Counted from the first letter of the stretch, positions 13,201-24,185 are shown. The stretch is 64,000 nucleotides of DNA from Plumapathes pennacea (GCA_964036295.1 OZ038469.1:10184067-10248066), one strand, 5' to 3'. Translations and numbers: made by a program. Notes: a model not told the origin generated them from the sequence alone.

Positions 13201-13329
13201 AACATCTTCTTTCAGAAGTTCCCTGACCTCCTTCTGACCGTCTGGGGTACAGTGCTTCAAGCGGGGTGGGACAAGCCACAACCTAACAGAGAACGACAGC
13301 GTGTTCAACGAGCACTGTCAATGGAGTGA
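10213..13329 (+). CDS. RNase L-like protein: ankyrin repeats, protein kinase and KEN ribonuclease domain
   Basis: Single exon, 1,038 residues. The ATG at 10213 is the first in frame, and an in-frame TAA lies at 10204. Residues 1-190 are unrecognised. Ankyrin-type segments follow: GNTLLHLVAA (about 195), STPLHIIA (about 237), NNILHEWV (about 296), CTPLHYAYDA (about 336), DTLLHKCC (about 523) and KTPLHLLLQL (about 562). A kinase domain spans about 622-885 with glycine loop GEGAMGMVF, Lys651 (VALKRI), HRDLKPGN at 741-748, DFN at 763-765 in place of DFG, and MAPELV. From His893 (HCFFWS) comes a KEN domain with Arg977, Asn978 and His982 in RNAYAH, spaced like the IRE1 and RNase L catalytic residues, then FFQKFPDLL. 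Known for the family: RNase L is activated by 2-5A binding to its ankyrins, dimerises through the kinase-like region and cleaves RNA. Inference: a stress or antiviral ribonuclease. IRE1 is less likely because no luminal domain or membrane segment is seen. The ligand is unknown. Confidence 0.9.
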   Translation: MGLSTALRLSRFNHDSYKYTCDDIIYLFLNHNGNGAGLRLTNDNPPDYFVELFATILRARKMAVQLLHKVVEELVLDIVCQNGWIKLGTLGLELKGMLGYSPKTFLNFELRFKGDARRPRHNLPRSLLSFVRNLPFLSVSKEIVKLTANSDFSAWQSIEDLGVAKIRRALLLKTCHRLLEWSPGVIDPNQKGPHGNTLLHLVAALPSNSTFYDLYNEQYLTMLLESGADPRKKNFDNSTPLHIIAVRQNLINQEEISPKAWSSNSRYKQLKAITNEEKYSKAEFADCKDERGFNGNNILHEWVIASLSNDAIHDEFWLGAFIFSFEGLSDGINDMGCTPLHYAYDAELFKFFSLNGGIHESRNDNGDTPLLSVVKKGIIHGENREKLLQGSTRPHGDGRSINIVKIISMVASRNHNILARDRNGNHVIDLLLQSAAQIRYRPSQFLSLCKVLRSLIQYSSSEALNGENKARSTPLEALFRCITIMCNSDLYEGYENALPLLNVMNMLLEKGADPNVIRGPNRDTLLHKCCCLTSLPPSITRKLIGILRTHGADRRLLNNQGKTPLHLLLQLPSASWTLDLTETLLNTQPKTTVRIQMKTTVHTKVLQKLCISSPRKVESYRYDPAVSIGEGAMGMVFPAIDEEGKRGVALKRIQKDHKEKGVSREIEALCKLTQYEQVVDYYTIINSDPDFHFIVLELMEGDLAYLIQHKTKELSENSLMAKLVGDMVKGLKYLHEQRILHRDLKPGNVLYTDIPHLCLKIADFNLAKDLTGYSSRNSTSGHSLSGTRGWMAPELVSRTQTKHTMESDVFSLGLVCHFLMSRGKHAFDPKRAVLTKEAASAQRVLPHELEQSIISGTHHMDKSELKPAGHHLLKQLLSKEIQDRPKLDLIGEHCFFWSIHKKIQFLMAVGDQVEFAKPSVHGWDRVILRLEATPLGCRLRDIPWDTVIPDLYNEMMSAWGRRTYTTTSAAELVRFFRNAYAHEEEQSSARKAELMSNIFFQKFPDLLLTVWGTVLQAGWDKPQPNRERQRVQRALSME

Positions 13330-13484
13330 ACAATTCCCGCCGATTCAAGGTGGCCGGGTCAGTGCGAACTGTAACTGTCGACGGAGATGCACTACAGTAA
13401 AGTGAATGCAAAGGAGACTGGTGTTTAAGCAAACTTTTTGTAACCCAACTAAACATTTTTAATGTAAACTTTTAAACTTTTAAG

Positions 13485-13490
13485 AATAAA
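13485..13490 (+). terminator. Polyadenylation signal AATAAA of the RNase L-like gene
   Basis: Canonical AATAAA 156 bases after the stop codon, in a short AT-rich 3' flank. Position and strand fit, but there is no transcript evidence. Confidence 0.55.
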
Positions 13491-14569
13491 CGTTTCTGGT
13501 AAAAAATGCGAGCTTACAAACCTGGGAACATTAGGAACTTTTAGAGGAACCTTGCACTATATTTAATTAAGTAGTCTATCGACAGGATATGACTATTTAT
13601 ACTCATTTATCAGCCTTCAGTGGACAAAGAGAGTCAAGCCGGTCTAAGCTCCTAACTACTGTATGACGATTGTCAACGTTGCTTTGGATAAGGGCCAATG
13701 CTTGTAACTTCAATAGGCAATCCCTTAAGAACAAAACAGAACGAAACTCGAGTATTACTGAAAGCTAAACAAAGCGCTTGTTGGTTCATGAATGTTAGTT
13801 TCCTTTCGTAAAATACTGCTCAAAAAAGAAAACAATTGAACTTAAATCAGGTCTGGTGGGTACACAACGAGTATGACTACAACTAGAGTCCTAGCGTTTG
13901 ATACGGGAAAAAAATACAACACTCGATACTAAGCCAAAGGAAAATTATTGCTTGTGTTATTCTTTATCTTCAAGTTTTCCCACAGAACTGTCAAATTCCA
14001 TGTCATTATGGAAGCTTTGAGAAGGAACCAATCACAGACATTGTACGACAATTTCTTTGTCCATTTTTACTTCAGATAGTCGTCTGTCAAATTGCATTGT
14101 TCTCAATTTGAACTGTTAGTACACACAATGAGCAAAACCCAGTGTTGTTTTATCTTACCAACTATAAAACATAGCACCATCTACAGCTTCCATCTCAGTT
14201 TAGTGGCAATAAACAATGATTCCTCTGGATTCTTGTCAACGCTCGTTGTGAAGCAAATACCTTTTTCACTTAGCAACTATATTGAGTCCTTGGTTTTCAT
14301 GGGAATTTCATCCGTTCAGTTATACTACCTATTTATATATATATATGTATGGTGGCCAACAAGATTAACATACTGATAGTGAAAGTTACCCTCGCAGTTA
14401 CGAAGCAACTTAAGCAGTTGCAAGGATAGCCCGGAAAAGAAATACTAGATTAATACCGTCCGAAGAAAATTTCGCGGTCATTCAGGCGTGGAAACAATAA
14501 TAAACCTGCATGTCACACTTGACAAAGGTATACTTGAAACTAGCATCATATGATTGACGTCATTGTTGC
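13491..14569. other. Intergenic spacer
   Basis: AT-rich unique-looking sequence. No coding region, tandem array or clear inverted repeat is seen. Confidence 0.5.
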
Positions 14570-15058
14570 TTGTCGTTGTTATGTAGTTTGCATAAAGCTT
14601 TCTCTCTCGTTTCACCTACAAACGTGTCTGTTTCAACATCACGAGTCAGTGCAGTCTTCCATACACTAACTGCTACAAAACTCACACGAGTTGGATTCAT
14701 TGGACTAATGAGTACACAACGAAAGGCAGCACAAGTTGCTTGGATCCAAAGCAGGAAAGGTAGGATGTGTTTGACATTGGCGGCGGTGAACATTTTGCTT
14801 ATTGCTGGAGTGTTCGTGTCAGCGATAGAAATGTCCAGCTCAAATGCTGCATACTCCACAGACTCATCAGATATTCGCGAATTAAAACTGGAAACGATCA
14901 ACCAGGACATTCCGGTGGATCTCAAGGCGTCTTTGCTCAAATTGAACTCTTATCTCCAAGCAAAAGGATTTAAAAGCAACTCCACTACGACGTGTCAGTT
15001 TGCTTGGAGGGTTAATACAGTTGATGGCAACAAAACAGAATTGTTTGTTTGCAGATAA
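14570..15058 (+). CDS. Possible small single-pass membrane protein, unrecognised
   Basis: Open frame of 162 codons from the ATG at 14570; an alternative ATG at 14708 gives about 116 residues. The product has a basic N-terminal stretch, one hydrophobic segment (LTLAAVNILLIAGVFVSAI) and a Ser-rich tail with two Asn-glycosylation sequons (NST, NKT) and two Cys in the last 30 residues. With the later start this looks like a type II membrane or secreted protein. No family is recognised, no introns are evident, and the frame could be chance in this composition. Confidence 0.3.
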   Translation: MSLLCSLHKAFSLVSPTNVSVSTSRVSAVFHTLTATKLTRVGFIGLMSTQRKAAQVAWIQSRKGRMCLTLAAVNILLIAGVFVSAIEMSSSNAAYSTDSSDIRELKLETINQDIPVDLKASLLKLNSYLQAKGFKSNSTTTCQFAWRVNTVDGNKTELFVCR

Positions 15059-15259
15059 AGCAACGATTACGGAAACTGATAAAAAGAAGGGGAAGACAAC
15101 AACCACGTCTCATATTACTTCAACAAACGTTGCGGTCCACCGATTTTTACGTGTTTATTTCCCAGTTGCCCAGCAAAGGGCTTCTTTAGATCACGCATGC
15201 CTTTGCCATGAGTGGCCAGTGGACGGAACTGGGGAATCTGGGGTAGTTGAATTGGTAAT

Positions 15260-15420
15260 TTACATGTGTATTTTACAGGCAGGGCCCTTTAAAATAATTT
15301 AATCCAATGCCATGCTCATGTACTGTGTTGGAACTATGCATTTCATACCTGTATCCGTAACTTCATTCCTACATTTAGCGCAGTCAGAACAATGGTCCAT
15401 TTTGTAAAATACACATGTAA
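15260..15420. mobile_element. Miniature inverted-repeat element, 161 bp
   Basis: The ends are perfect 17-bp reverse complements: 'ttacatgtgtattttac' at 15260-15276 and 'gtaaaatacacatgtaa' at 15404-15420. Its interior shares words with the reverse complement of 7596-7825. Non-coding. Confidence 0.75.
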
Positions 15421-15922
15421 TGGTGTTTGTTTGTTTGTTTGTCGTTGTTGCTGTTGTTGTTGTTGTTTCTCACCTTGAAGTGAGATTGGGATACAGAGAA
15501 AAATAATTTTTTTAATGTTATCATTTGCCACTATTTAAAAGAAAACTATTGCTTTAGCGGGAACACCGAATAAAAACATAATAGATTAAAGAACTAAATA
15601 GATAATTCCCTGGCTATTTATAGAATAAACCTGGTAAATAATATAAAACTTCCTTCTCCCTCTAATGTTAAAACAATATTATTGCTAAAAGCAAAGACAA
15701 CCAGATTTTAAAATGCTGTTAAACCCTGTCTTGCCAATTATTGTACACATACCCAAAGACAACACTATATTCTCTACTTTAGGTGATTTTTTATAATATT
15801 GAATTATTTGTAGTAGTATTATGATCAATAATGTAAATACAGTAGCTGGTCAACAACAAATTTATATATAAATAACTATTTTTCAGTATTGAACTTTGAT
15901 ATTCACTTTTTACATTTTGATT

Positions 15923-16084
15923 TAGTATATACCACAAAAGCGAATAGTGCTTTTCGTGCACTATTTCACCTCCCGACGGCTTCCGGTAAAACAAAATGGT
16001 GTGTGAACCCAATTTTTGCCCATTTTCATCGGAAATAAAATAGCTATTTGGGGGTTGGCTATTAAACTTGTGTGGTATATACTA
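15923..16084. mobile_element. Miniature inverted-repeat element family A, copy 1 (162 bp)
   Basis: Terminal 18-bp inverted repeats with one mismatch (tagtatataccac... and ...gtggtatatacta). The interior, including 'ggcttccggtaaaacaaaatgg' and 'ataaaatagctatttggg', matches the element at 59874-60069 closely. This copy lacks about 34 bp present in the other. Ends begin and finish with TA, consistent with a Tc1/mariner-like TA target duplication (inference). Confidence 0.88.
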
Positions 16085-16105
16085 ACAATTAATTGCCTCA
16101 GTGTC

Positions 16106-16168
16106 GGTGAATAGCTGTGGATATTTACCTCACCGAAACGGCTCGGTAAATATCCACCACTATTCACC
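16106..16168. repeat. 63-bp hairpin element
   Basis: Arms 16106-16129 and 16145-16168, each 24 bp, are reverse complements with two mismatches around 'gtggatatttacc'. It lies 21 bp after element family A copy 1 and shares the word 'gaatag' with it. It may be a separate tiny element or debris of the same family. Confidence 0.7.
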
Positions 16169-16169
16169 T

Positions 16170-17451
16170 CCACTTCGGCGAATAATTTTTAAATATTTTA
16201 TGTAAGTAGTACTACTGTATGTGAAATGAAAAATATATTGAGGCAGAATCAAGTTAAACTTTTGCTTCATCTCCAATAAGATGAGCATTATGTATTTCTA
16301 TGAATATGCTTTTTTTTATGACTCATTTTTATGTTTAGAATCAAACCATTCCCATAGTGCACAAAATACTTGTTTGTAACTATTTTATATTAAAAATATG
16401 ATATGTTTGTGAATGGCTTGGTGTATATCTATTTATATCAAATATATTGAGCATATGTATTTAATTATATAAATATCACATACTCTCATGCATTTCTTTC
16501 TATTTTCACTGCCTGTTCTGCTAGCATTGTTGACATCATGGATATAAGCTTTCTCATTCCCACTGATAAAAGATATATTATTGATATAATCATATACTTA
16601 TGACATATAGTATTCAGAGTAAAACATTAAAATCTTTTCTCAATAACATTATTAAATAGGGAATAATATATGACAGTATAAATTATTGTAAACTCTCAGA
16701 CTTCCTCATCTTATTCTAACTGTGAAAACATAATATGTTTTATATTTAATATGTATACATAATATACATAATATGTATTATATTTCCTACATATTTCATA
16801 ACTCTCGTGATCTCAGATTTGTTGGTAATGGCTAATTTGAAAATCTCTTTACTCAACTCAATTCAAGCTTGACATGTATGTACTGTACACATGTTTGCAC
16901 TTGAGTATAATATTCTTCCTGCATGTGAATGGTTTTTGATTGGCTTTCATAAAATAATACCAATGTATATTTCAAAACCAATCATAATTTCAGGCCATAT
17001 AAAGATCAACCAACCAGAGGCTAAAGTACAATAGTATTGTAAAATTAAGGAGACAATCAATTAGGCTGTAAGTACTTCCAGCTGAGGTATAGTTTTGTTT
17101 TTCTGTTTGCTTCTGACAAGGCAATCAGTGGTCAGTTTAGTCAATTGATTCAAAAGCATATACTGTTAAAATTCACAATCAATTTTGATAGGCAATTGAA
17201 ATTTGGCCTTGAATTTCCTTAAGTTACTATAAATACCACCTGATTTGGAATTTGTTTTGTTTTTATAATAGAAATGTTTTAAAGTCACATTCTAACATGT
17301 GATAATTACACTGCTGGCAAGCTTTGCCACAAAAAATGTAAAAAATAGAAATAAATGGCCATCATAAAAAGTCACTTTGAGCTGTTCTTCAATCAGCCAT
17401 TACAATATGTGCTACAAAATGAATAGCCCTAATTGCTATAACGTAAATTAT
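16170..17451. other. Very AT-rich spacer 3' of DUSP23
   Basis: Runs of TATA/AATATA words with almost no GC-rich stretches. It includes the DUSP23 3' untranslated region on the minus strand. No gene or ordered repeat is seen. Confidence 0.55.
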
Positions 17452-18485
17452 CTAAGTATCAACATTTAACATTCTGTGTACCTGCTTAATTAACTCCTCT
17501 TGTTCTGTAGTCTCAATAGATCCTGGTCTCTTTTCTCTCACCATATCTATAGCATCTTGTGCACTACATCCTGTGGTCTTAACCAGGTAACAAGCCAGCA
17601 TGGTACCAGTTCGTCCCATGCCACGAGCACAATGCACAGCCACTGCCTAAAGAAAATAACCAAACTCCATATTAAAGAACTATCACCATCAAAACTTGTG
17701 TGTAAGTGCCAAATTAATACTCAAAATCACAACTCCAAAATATCTGGGGTTCAACTTATCTGGAAACAAGAAAAAAAAAAAGAAAAAAAAAAGCCTTAAA
17801 CGTGTCCTATAACTTTTCCCATACAAATCTTTGTAACTTTAAAGTGCTGCCAAATTTGAGATACAGTAGAACCTTGCTATCTCAAACTCGGCAATCTCGA
17901 ACTCCCCAAACTCCTCGAAAAGAATCCTATTTCCCTCGGAAATGAACTTGGTATAAATTTCCCTAAGTAGAACCCCAATATCTCGATCCCCCGCTATCTT
18001 GAACTATTTCTTGCTTCCCTTGAAAGCTTGAGATAGCAGGGTTCCACTGTATAAATATTATGCTGTGAACCTAAAATTTTGCATGTCTTCGTAGTTGTTC
18101 AACATGCTCTTTCTGTTTATGGCACTCAAAAAGCACATTAAGTTATGAATTATCAGTCATTAGGGTCATGTAACCAGGTCCTGTAAAGAATTAACCTATT
18201 GCATTTTAAACAATGCCACCTGTACAGTACCTCTCCGCGTCCGATTGCTTCTTGGGCGATTCTGAGGAATCCTTGCACTTGAAGGATAGAAGGAGGAGTT
18301 AAATCAATGATAGGAAAGTGATATAAGCGCATCTCCACTCCATGAAGAGATGGTGCCAGTTCTGTGAGACACACCAAATGGCGGACACCAGCATCAGCCA
18401 GAAATTCCATGTGTTCTTTACTCAATGGTCTCCCGAGGCCTGCCAACCTCTGATGGATCAGCCAAGAAAAGTTCAAAGGAATCAT
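17452..18485 (-). CDS. DUSP23: DUSP23-type dual-specificity protein phosphatase
   Basis: Two coding exons on the minus strand: 18485-18231 (ATG, 85 codons, donor GT at 18230) and 17646-17452 (acceptor AG at 17648-17647, stop TAG). Total 149 residues; human DUSP23 (VHZ) has 150. The N-terminus NFSWLIHQRLAGLGRP and the segment GVRHLVCLTE match the family. The active-site loop HCARGMGRTG holds the catalytic Cys and Arg in the CX5R arrangement, and RPGSIET near the C-terminus is a DUSP23 hallmark. Known role: small atypical phosphatase lacking a substrate-docking domain, acting on Ser/Thr/Tyr phosphate. The intron carries a 190-bp inverted-repeat element. The protein looks intact. Confidence 0.93.
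17862..18051. mobile_element. pogo/Tigger-like miniature element in DUSP23 intron
   Basis: Ends 'acagtagaaccttgctatct' and 'agatagcagggttccactgt' are inverted repeats of about 26 bp flanked by TA. The CAGTAGAACC-type terminus followed by AT-rich 'tctcgaac' words is typical of Tigger/pogo-derived non-autonomous elements. Non-coding, 190 bp. Confidence 0.72.
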
Positions 18486-20173
18486 TCCTCAGGTGGTCAC
18501 TCAAATTGGAAGATTGCGTTTTTCCCTACGTGTCATGATCGTATAAAAATAGCCACGTGTATAAATATGCTATTTGTGAAATAGTGACATTAAACGACCT
18601 GCTGTACACTTGAAAGAAAGCACATATAATTACTAAATCTCTAAAACGATCGAAGAGCTTGATTTTGTCGCTATCGGCCCTCGCATGTTTTCAAACTATT
18701 TGGTTTCCGTGACACTAAATCACATTTCTGAACACCACCGACAGACTAAACACGACATTAAACTGCAACTCCACCGAATGCATCAGCCACAGCACTGACT
18801 ACTACCAACGACCAATTACACTGGAAAGCTGGGCGGAAACTTCTCAACAGATGCCAACAATATTTACCTGCACCTTACAAACGACTGATAGACGACATCA
18901 AACGCAACCAAACGAACAATAAACAAATCGACGGGACTACAGAACCACCAACCAATCTATTGTCCGCCATATTGAATCGGTGTCCGCTGGGCAAGTTTAT
19001 CGCTGTGTCCTTTCCAACTTGAATTACTGCTGGCCTAAAATTTGAATCTGCAGGCTCTCGTGGCGCACCGGCATAGTATAAGATCTACGGCAGCCACAGT
19101 CACTTAGTTTCAGCTTCCATAAGTTCAGTAAGAGTTCACCGGCTCGGGCCTGCTCGTTGTGGAGATGAAGGGCTGTTTGCATTATATTTCAGTCCATCTG
19201 GCCTGGTTACTTCTGCAGAAATTTTCTGGAAGCCGTCGGATACATCAACTGTCGTCAGATACATCAAACACACGCTCTGTGCAGTATTGACAATGTAAAG
19301 ACACTGATATGACATTTATCCAAAGCTTGTGTTCACTGCAACCCAGTTTGTACAACCTTCTTGAAAATTCCTTTGATTGGATTTTATTAGATTCCTTGAT
19401 TCAAGTCTTCAATCTGGCTTGAATCAACTGGCAGTGATAAGACACAGGTCACCAAGAAAGGACTGACTGTCTCAGAGCTCTACTACCTGGGCAGATCAAC
19501 AATCAGCTGTCAAGTACTATGCCTGCAAGACACAGCCAAGTAGACTGATAGATACCATGATGCAGTTTGGCATAGATTTCTGAACTCTGACTTCACTGAA
19601 ACCTCGAAAGCTGGCTTCCTTAGTCATCCCCCTCAGCAAAGAAACCATTTGGAACAATTGGAGACACAAGCAGGGGACAATGACAGCAAGTCAAGATGTC
19701 CAAACAAGGGGGGGTCTGAGATACCAGTCAACTTAACTGACACTGACACTTAACCAAAGCCAAATGCACAGTAGCTTGAAAAGTTCTTTGTGGGTGGAGG
19801 CCAATCAGGCTTGGGGGAACAATAAGTTTACCAGCATACATGCAGGTAAACAACAAGCTGACCAGTCAGCTGCCATGCCTGGAAGTGCCAGTGATGGAAC
19901 CAGCAACAGAGAGAGGAAGTGCAAACATATAAGTTTCCCTACTGTGTATCCAAGTCACAGGACAATGAACAAACCATGCATCAAAAGTTCAGCACCTATT
20001 CAAGAGTAACTGTAACATGGCCAGGGTTCTTACAGAAGACACTCTGACAAATGAGAGAGTTCATGCTCCAAGCATGAGCCAATCTCTGACGATCAGGTAA
20101 GTCAACAGCATCACAATCAAAATATTGCAGCAATAGGAGCAGGGTTTGTACAACCTAACAATGAATCAAACTT
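18486..20173. other. Upstream flank of DUSP23 and intergenic DNA
   Basis: No supported gene. The first 600 bases upstream of the DUSP23 start have more balanced base composition and probably include its promoter and 5' untranslated region. The rest contains only short frames without recognisable domains. Confidence 0.45.
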
Positions 20174-20720
20174 TTAAAGGAGAACTGTATGCAAAAAATA
20201 ACCAATTTTTAAATGAATCTTCGAAGTGTGAATGATCGAATTCCCAACTTTTTTTTGCATGTTGCGGTTTCTGATTTTTTAAAAAAATGTTTTCTGTTCG
20301 ATTTGAGGCACCAACATTGTGGTGCAGAATTCACATGTCAGAGGTTATTTTTGGAATTTATGACGTAAGATACGGGGAAAGGAGGTGTTAAATAACAAGA
20401 AAGATAAACTGCGTTACACGGCAGAAATATAATTAAAACATCGCTTCTTTGACGGTATCATAACTTATGGCGAGGGTTATTGCTCGCCAAAATGATGTGA
20501 TTTTCTACCTCCGTTCCCCGTATCTGGCATCATAAATTCCAAAAATACCTGCTGGCACACGAATTCTGCGTCGCAGCGTTGGCGCCTTGAAGCAAATAAA
20601 AAACAATTTTTAAAAAAATCGGAAACCACAACATGCAAAAAATAAGTTGGAAATTCGATCATTCATGCTTCGAAGATTCATTTAAAAATTGGTTAGTTTT
20701 TGCATACAGTTCTCCTTTAA
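20174..20720. mobile_element. TTAA-flanked palindromic element, about 540 bp (piggyBac-type MITE)
   Basis: TTAA at 20174-20177 and again at 20717-20720 flank a body starting AGGAGAACTGTATGC and ending GCATACAGTTCTCCT. The two halves are reverse complements over about 200 bp each with scattered differences, including 'ttcgaag', 'catgttg', 'gaatttatga' and 'cggggaa' blocks. Centre about 20447. No coding capacity. A TTAA target duplication is the signature of piggyBac-like transposition, so this is inferred to be a non-autonomous piggyBac-type element. Confidence 0.82.
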
Positions 20721-20924
20721 AAAGTTTCAATGGGCACTCAGAATATAAATCTTTAAAAAGACTCAAATATCAACTCCACCAGTATAAGGTGCACTGTGTC
20801 AAATGCTGTTGATCACTCTTGGAAGTGACAATGCATCTGGTTTTACACTTTGCATTAGACGCAGACCATATAGAAGAACATTTGATGAAGGTACTGTCAT
20901 CAGAATAAAAAAACCATTGGGGGG

Positions 20925-21330
20925 GGGGGGGGGGTGGACCATAAACCAATAACCATTTCTCCCTCTCCCCCCTCTCCCCTGGTCTACCAAACCTAACTTT
21001 GCTGGTGAATAGTTTTAGTATTCATAATATTCATGCTATCGGTGCCATAGGTAAAAAATATTACAACTTATGAAAACATCACAAAGTATTGAATATTAAT
21101 GCTTCATCTTTTATGGACCATTCTGCCTTCAAAGTTATGCAATTATCCATCATGTCAAAATATCAAAAACAGCATAATTCTATGATGTAACCCGGAGAGA
21201 TGATCCCCCAGCGGGGGGTGAGCAGGGAGGGAGGGTGGGGGAGGGGGGGGGGTGGGTGGGGATGGACAATAAACCAATAACCTTTTCTTCTTCCTCTCTC
21301 CCAAACCTAACTTTGCTGGTGAATAGGGGG
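20925..21330. repeat. Imperfect direct duplication with poly-G tracts
   Basis: Two blocks, about 20920-21013 and 21235-21328, each contain a G-rich run, then 'ataaaccaataacc', a C/T-rich stretch, and 'ccaaacctaactttgctggtgaatag'. The poly-G run at 20919-20934 is 16 bases long with only a single following T before further G. Confidence 0.75.
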
Positions 21331-24185
21331 GGAGGTAACATCTGCGGGGGATAAAATCCGCTGGGACACCGGCTTTAGAAGCGCACTTTCTTTTCTTCGT
21401 ATTTTTATAAACTTGGCCAGAACAAAATCTTCTTGGCTTCAAACCCCAGTTCACGAAATGAAATGGGCAATGGACGAAGAGGTTGTCATTTCTCGGCCAA
21501 CAAGTACTCGGCAATAGTCTCAGGCTTCACTTGATTATATATTGGCACACAAAAATTAACAATCAGAAATTAAAGAATTTCTCGGCGCTCTTTTCTTCCC
21601 AGCGGGACTTATGAGTTGCGTGCCGAAAACCCGAGATTCCGGCCCAATTTGAAGGAACCCTGCTGGCCTGTAAATAGCAGCACGACACAGCTCAATGAAT
21701 TTGAATAACATTAATATAATATTGGAATAAACATAATTGGTTTTACATGCACACATAAACTCCTATCTTTGGAAACAATTTGAAAAAAAAAATGGCTGGA
21801 AACTGAGAGTGTGCAATATGTTCAATCTTAATTGGCAAATGCTTTGAACCCAGGAGCGTGATTTTGTTGAAAAATTTTTAAATATTCAATTATCTTATAT
21901 ATGTCACTCAGAGAGTAGTCACTATCCATTAGTAACGTCTGGCACAAACACTTACTGTAGGTGAAATGCTGAGGGTAAATATTTCTTATATTCATACTCA
22001 TCCTTATATTTAGTCCTTCTCCACTGTTTTGCCTTTCCGTGACATAGCATGCGGTGCATTTACTGTGTTTCTTATTTGTTACATAATACGAAGATCCAGG
22101 AGCCATCAGCAATAACTGTAAATAGCCGGAAACCACAAATACAAATCTTGAACCACAAAAACACGAACAGCGAAGCCTAGACTGCTACATGCTGACATAC
22201 CCTATACAAAGTCAAGTACTGTACATAGCTTGCGATTAAGCAACTTTCTGGCTTATTGCTGAATAGAAGCTTATTGTGAGTGGCCTGGCAGCATACTTTT
22301 CGGCCCACGCTTTTGATCCGTTTCATGAAAACGCGACATTCAAAACGGGATGCTGAGACTACCCAACCAGGCACTTATGAGCCTACGGCCTTGTTATGCT
22401 TACTGCACACTTTGACTGCACAGTACGTTGTTAGCGAGACAACCTCCTAGATTGAGTCAACACCCGCAAAACTTTGGGTATCGGCACTTCATTGAAGTTT
22501 CTAAACTGCAGGCTGTACTCAAAACAAATTAGATGCTTCGCACGAAGTTTTTTGTAAATCTGTTTCCAATGCATTTAATTGATTTTGGCTACCACCCGCC
22601 CACACTTAAAGCACACATATGCTTTGCACCCGCCCACATTTCACTTTCAAGTCAGGCGAGGCGGCTCATGAGGTATTTAATAAAGTGTCATACGTTCCAC
22701 CGAAGCAATGACCCTTGTACACTGACAAAAAGCGAGCCTCAGCCGATGTCTATATTGCAAAATCTAAATTGATTAAACCCGTCGCAACACAAGAAAACTT
22801 ACGCGTGTCACTTTTTTGACAAAAAGATCAAAACGTGACCCATGGTATCAGTTGCCGGAAGTACTACTTGACACCTCGGGACTTTCATCCGAACTAAAAA
22901 TTTATGAAAAATGAACCTCTGAGAGCACCTTTCTCAACGACTATTTCGTCTCGTGGAATCCACACTTTGAGTTAAGGCCGTGTAAATCAAAGACCCAACA
23001 ATATGCTAGAAAGTTCACCAGGAACAGCGCCCATCATGCCCACACAAAACCAATCTGAAACCTTATAAATATGTCTTTACTACTTCATCCCACTCTACAA
23101 TTCTGTCTTTATTATGTACAATAAATACGTTTAGAGTTTACTTCCATGATTTTACGAATTTTTAAAGATCCTTTTACTCAATATGCATAATTATGCACAC
23201 ATCGAACAACAGCTCACATCTTTCTTCCTATAATTACGTATTTCTGTTTTGACCGACTGAATATAGTTTATTTAGAATGTATCGGCGGATTTTTGTGGAT
23301 ATGTTGAACACTGTATGCAGCGTTTGCTGACGCCTCGAGCAATAATAATTCAGCTTCGTTGGACAAAGCCCCCATTTCATCTTGTAGTGCATATAAGTCG
23401 ATACCAGTTTTGCCCATACGGTCAGCCAAATATAATTAAAATGTTGCCTGTGATACTGTGAAGTGAACTGTCAACTGCTACAACAGAGGTTGAGTTGAGT
23501 TACCAAACGTGAGCCCTTATATGAGGACACCAATGTCTCTGTACGTAATTACAAGTACAATTACAAGCGGGCTGGCGTATTGCCCGAATGGCAATATGCA
23601 TAAGCAAAATGTTACAGACCAGTAATCGAGCAAACTGAAATATAAATAGCAACCACCTTACTAGAAATACGATAATCGCAGATATCCTCTGACTATACCT
23701 GACTATCTGTCCTTTTTTCTGTACACTGTACAGCATGATGCAACGTTCTCAGGGGTAGAAACAATGCCAGTAGTCTAGAGAAACTAGTTAAAACCTGTCC
23801 GCTCATGTTCATTGGTTCCTTGCATCGTTCGCCGCGCTGGTTGAAATCCCCTTGACCCAAATCCATGAAAGCCGCAGGAAGCGACCATGGTTTGTGATCT
23901 CTTGAATTCATGGTCGTACTCACCGGCACCGGTAAAATTAGTCGCTTCATTATTCCATGTCCGTTCTCACCTGTTACAAGGAATTAAAATTACGCCGCAC
24001 TAGAACTGAAACATCAGCCATCGAGTGATTGAGATCGCGACCACATCTGTCGGCAGGATGAAAGCAACCCTGATAGCAGTCCGTGCTTAGAACAAACAGA
24101 CATTTCCATCCGCTTTTTGGCAACTTGATAGACACACCGATAAGACACGATCGGGCGCTGCTCAAACTATTCCAATGTTCCGCAT
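21331..24185. other. Gene-poor spacer
   Basis: Short frames only, on both strands, without recognisable motifs. No inverted-repeat element identified. Confidence 0.45.

Noticed and set aside
10213-13329. Alternative reading as an IRE1 homologue
   Set aside because: Ankyrin repeats precede the kinase and there is no luminal domain, signal peptide or transmembrane segment.
19188-20009. Possible decayed gene suggested by moderately long frames and balanced composition
   Set aside because: No protein motif recognised in any frame and no splice-consistent series of segments.
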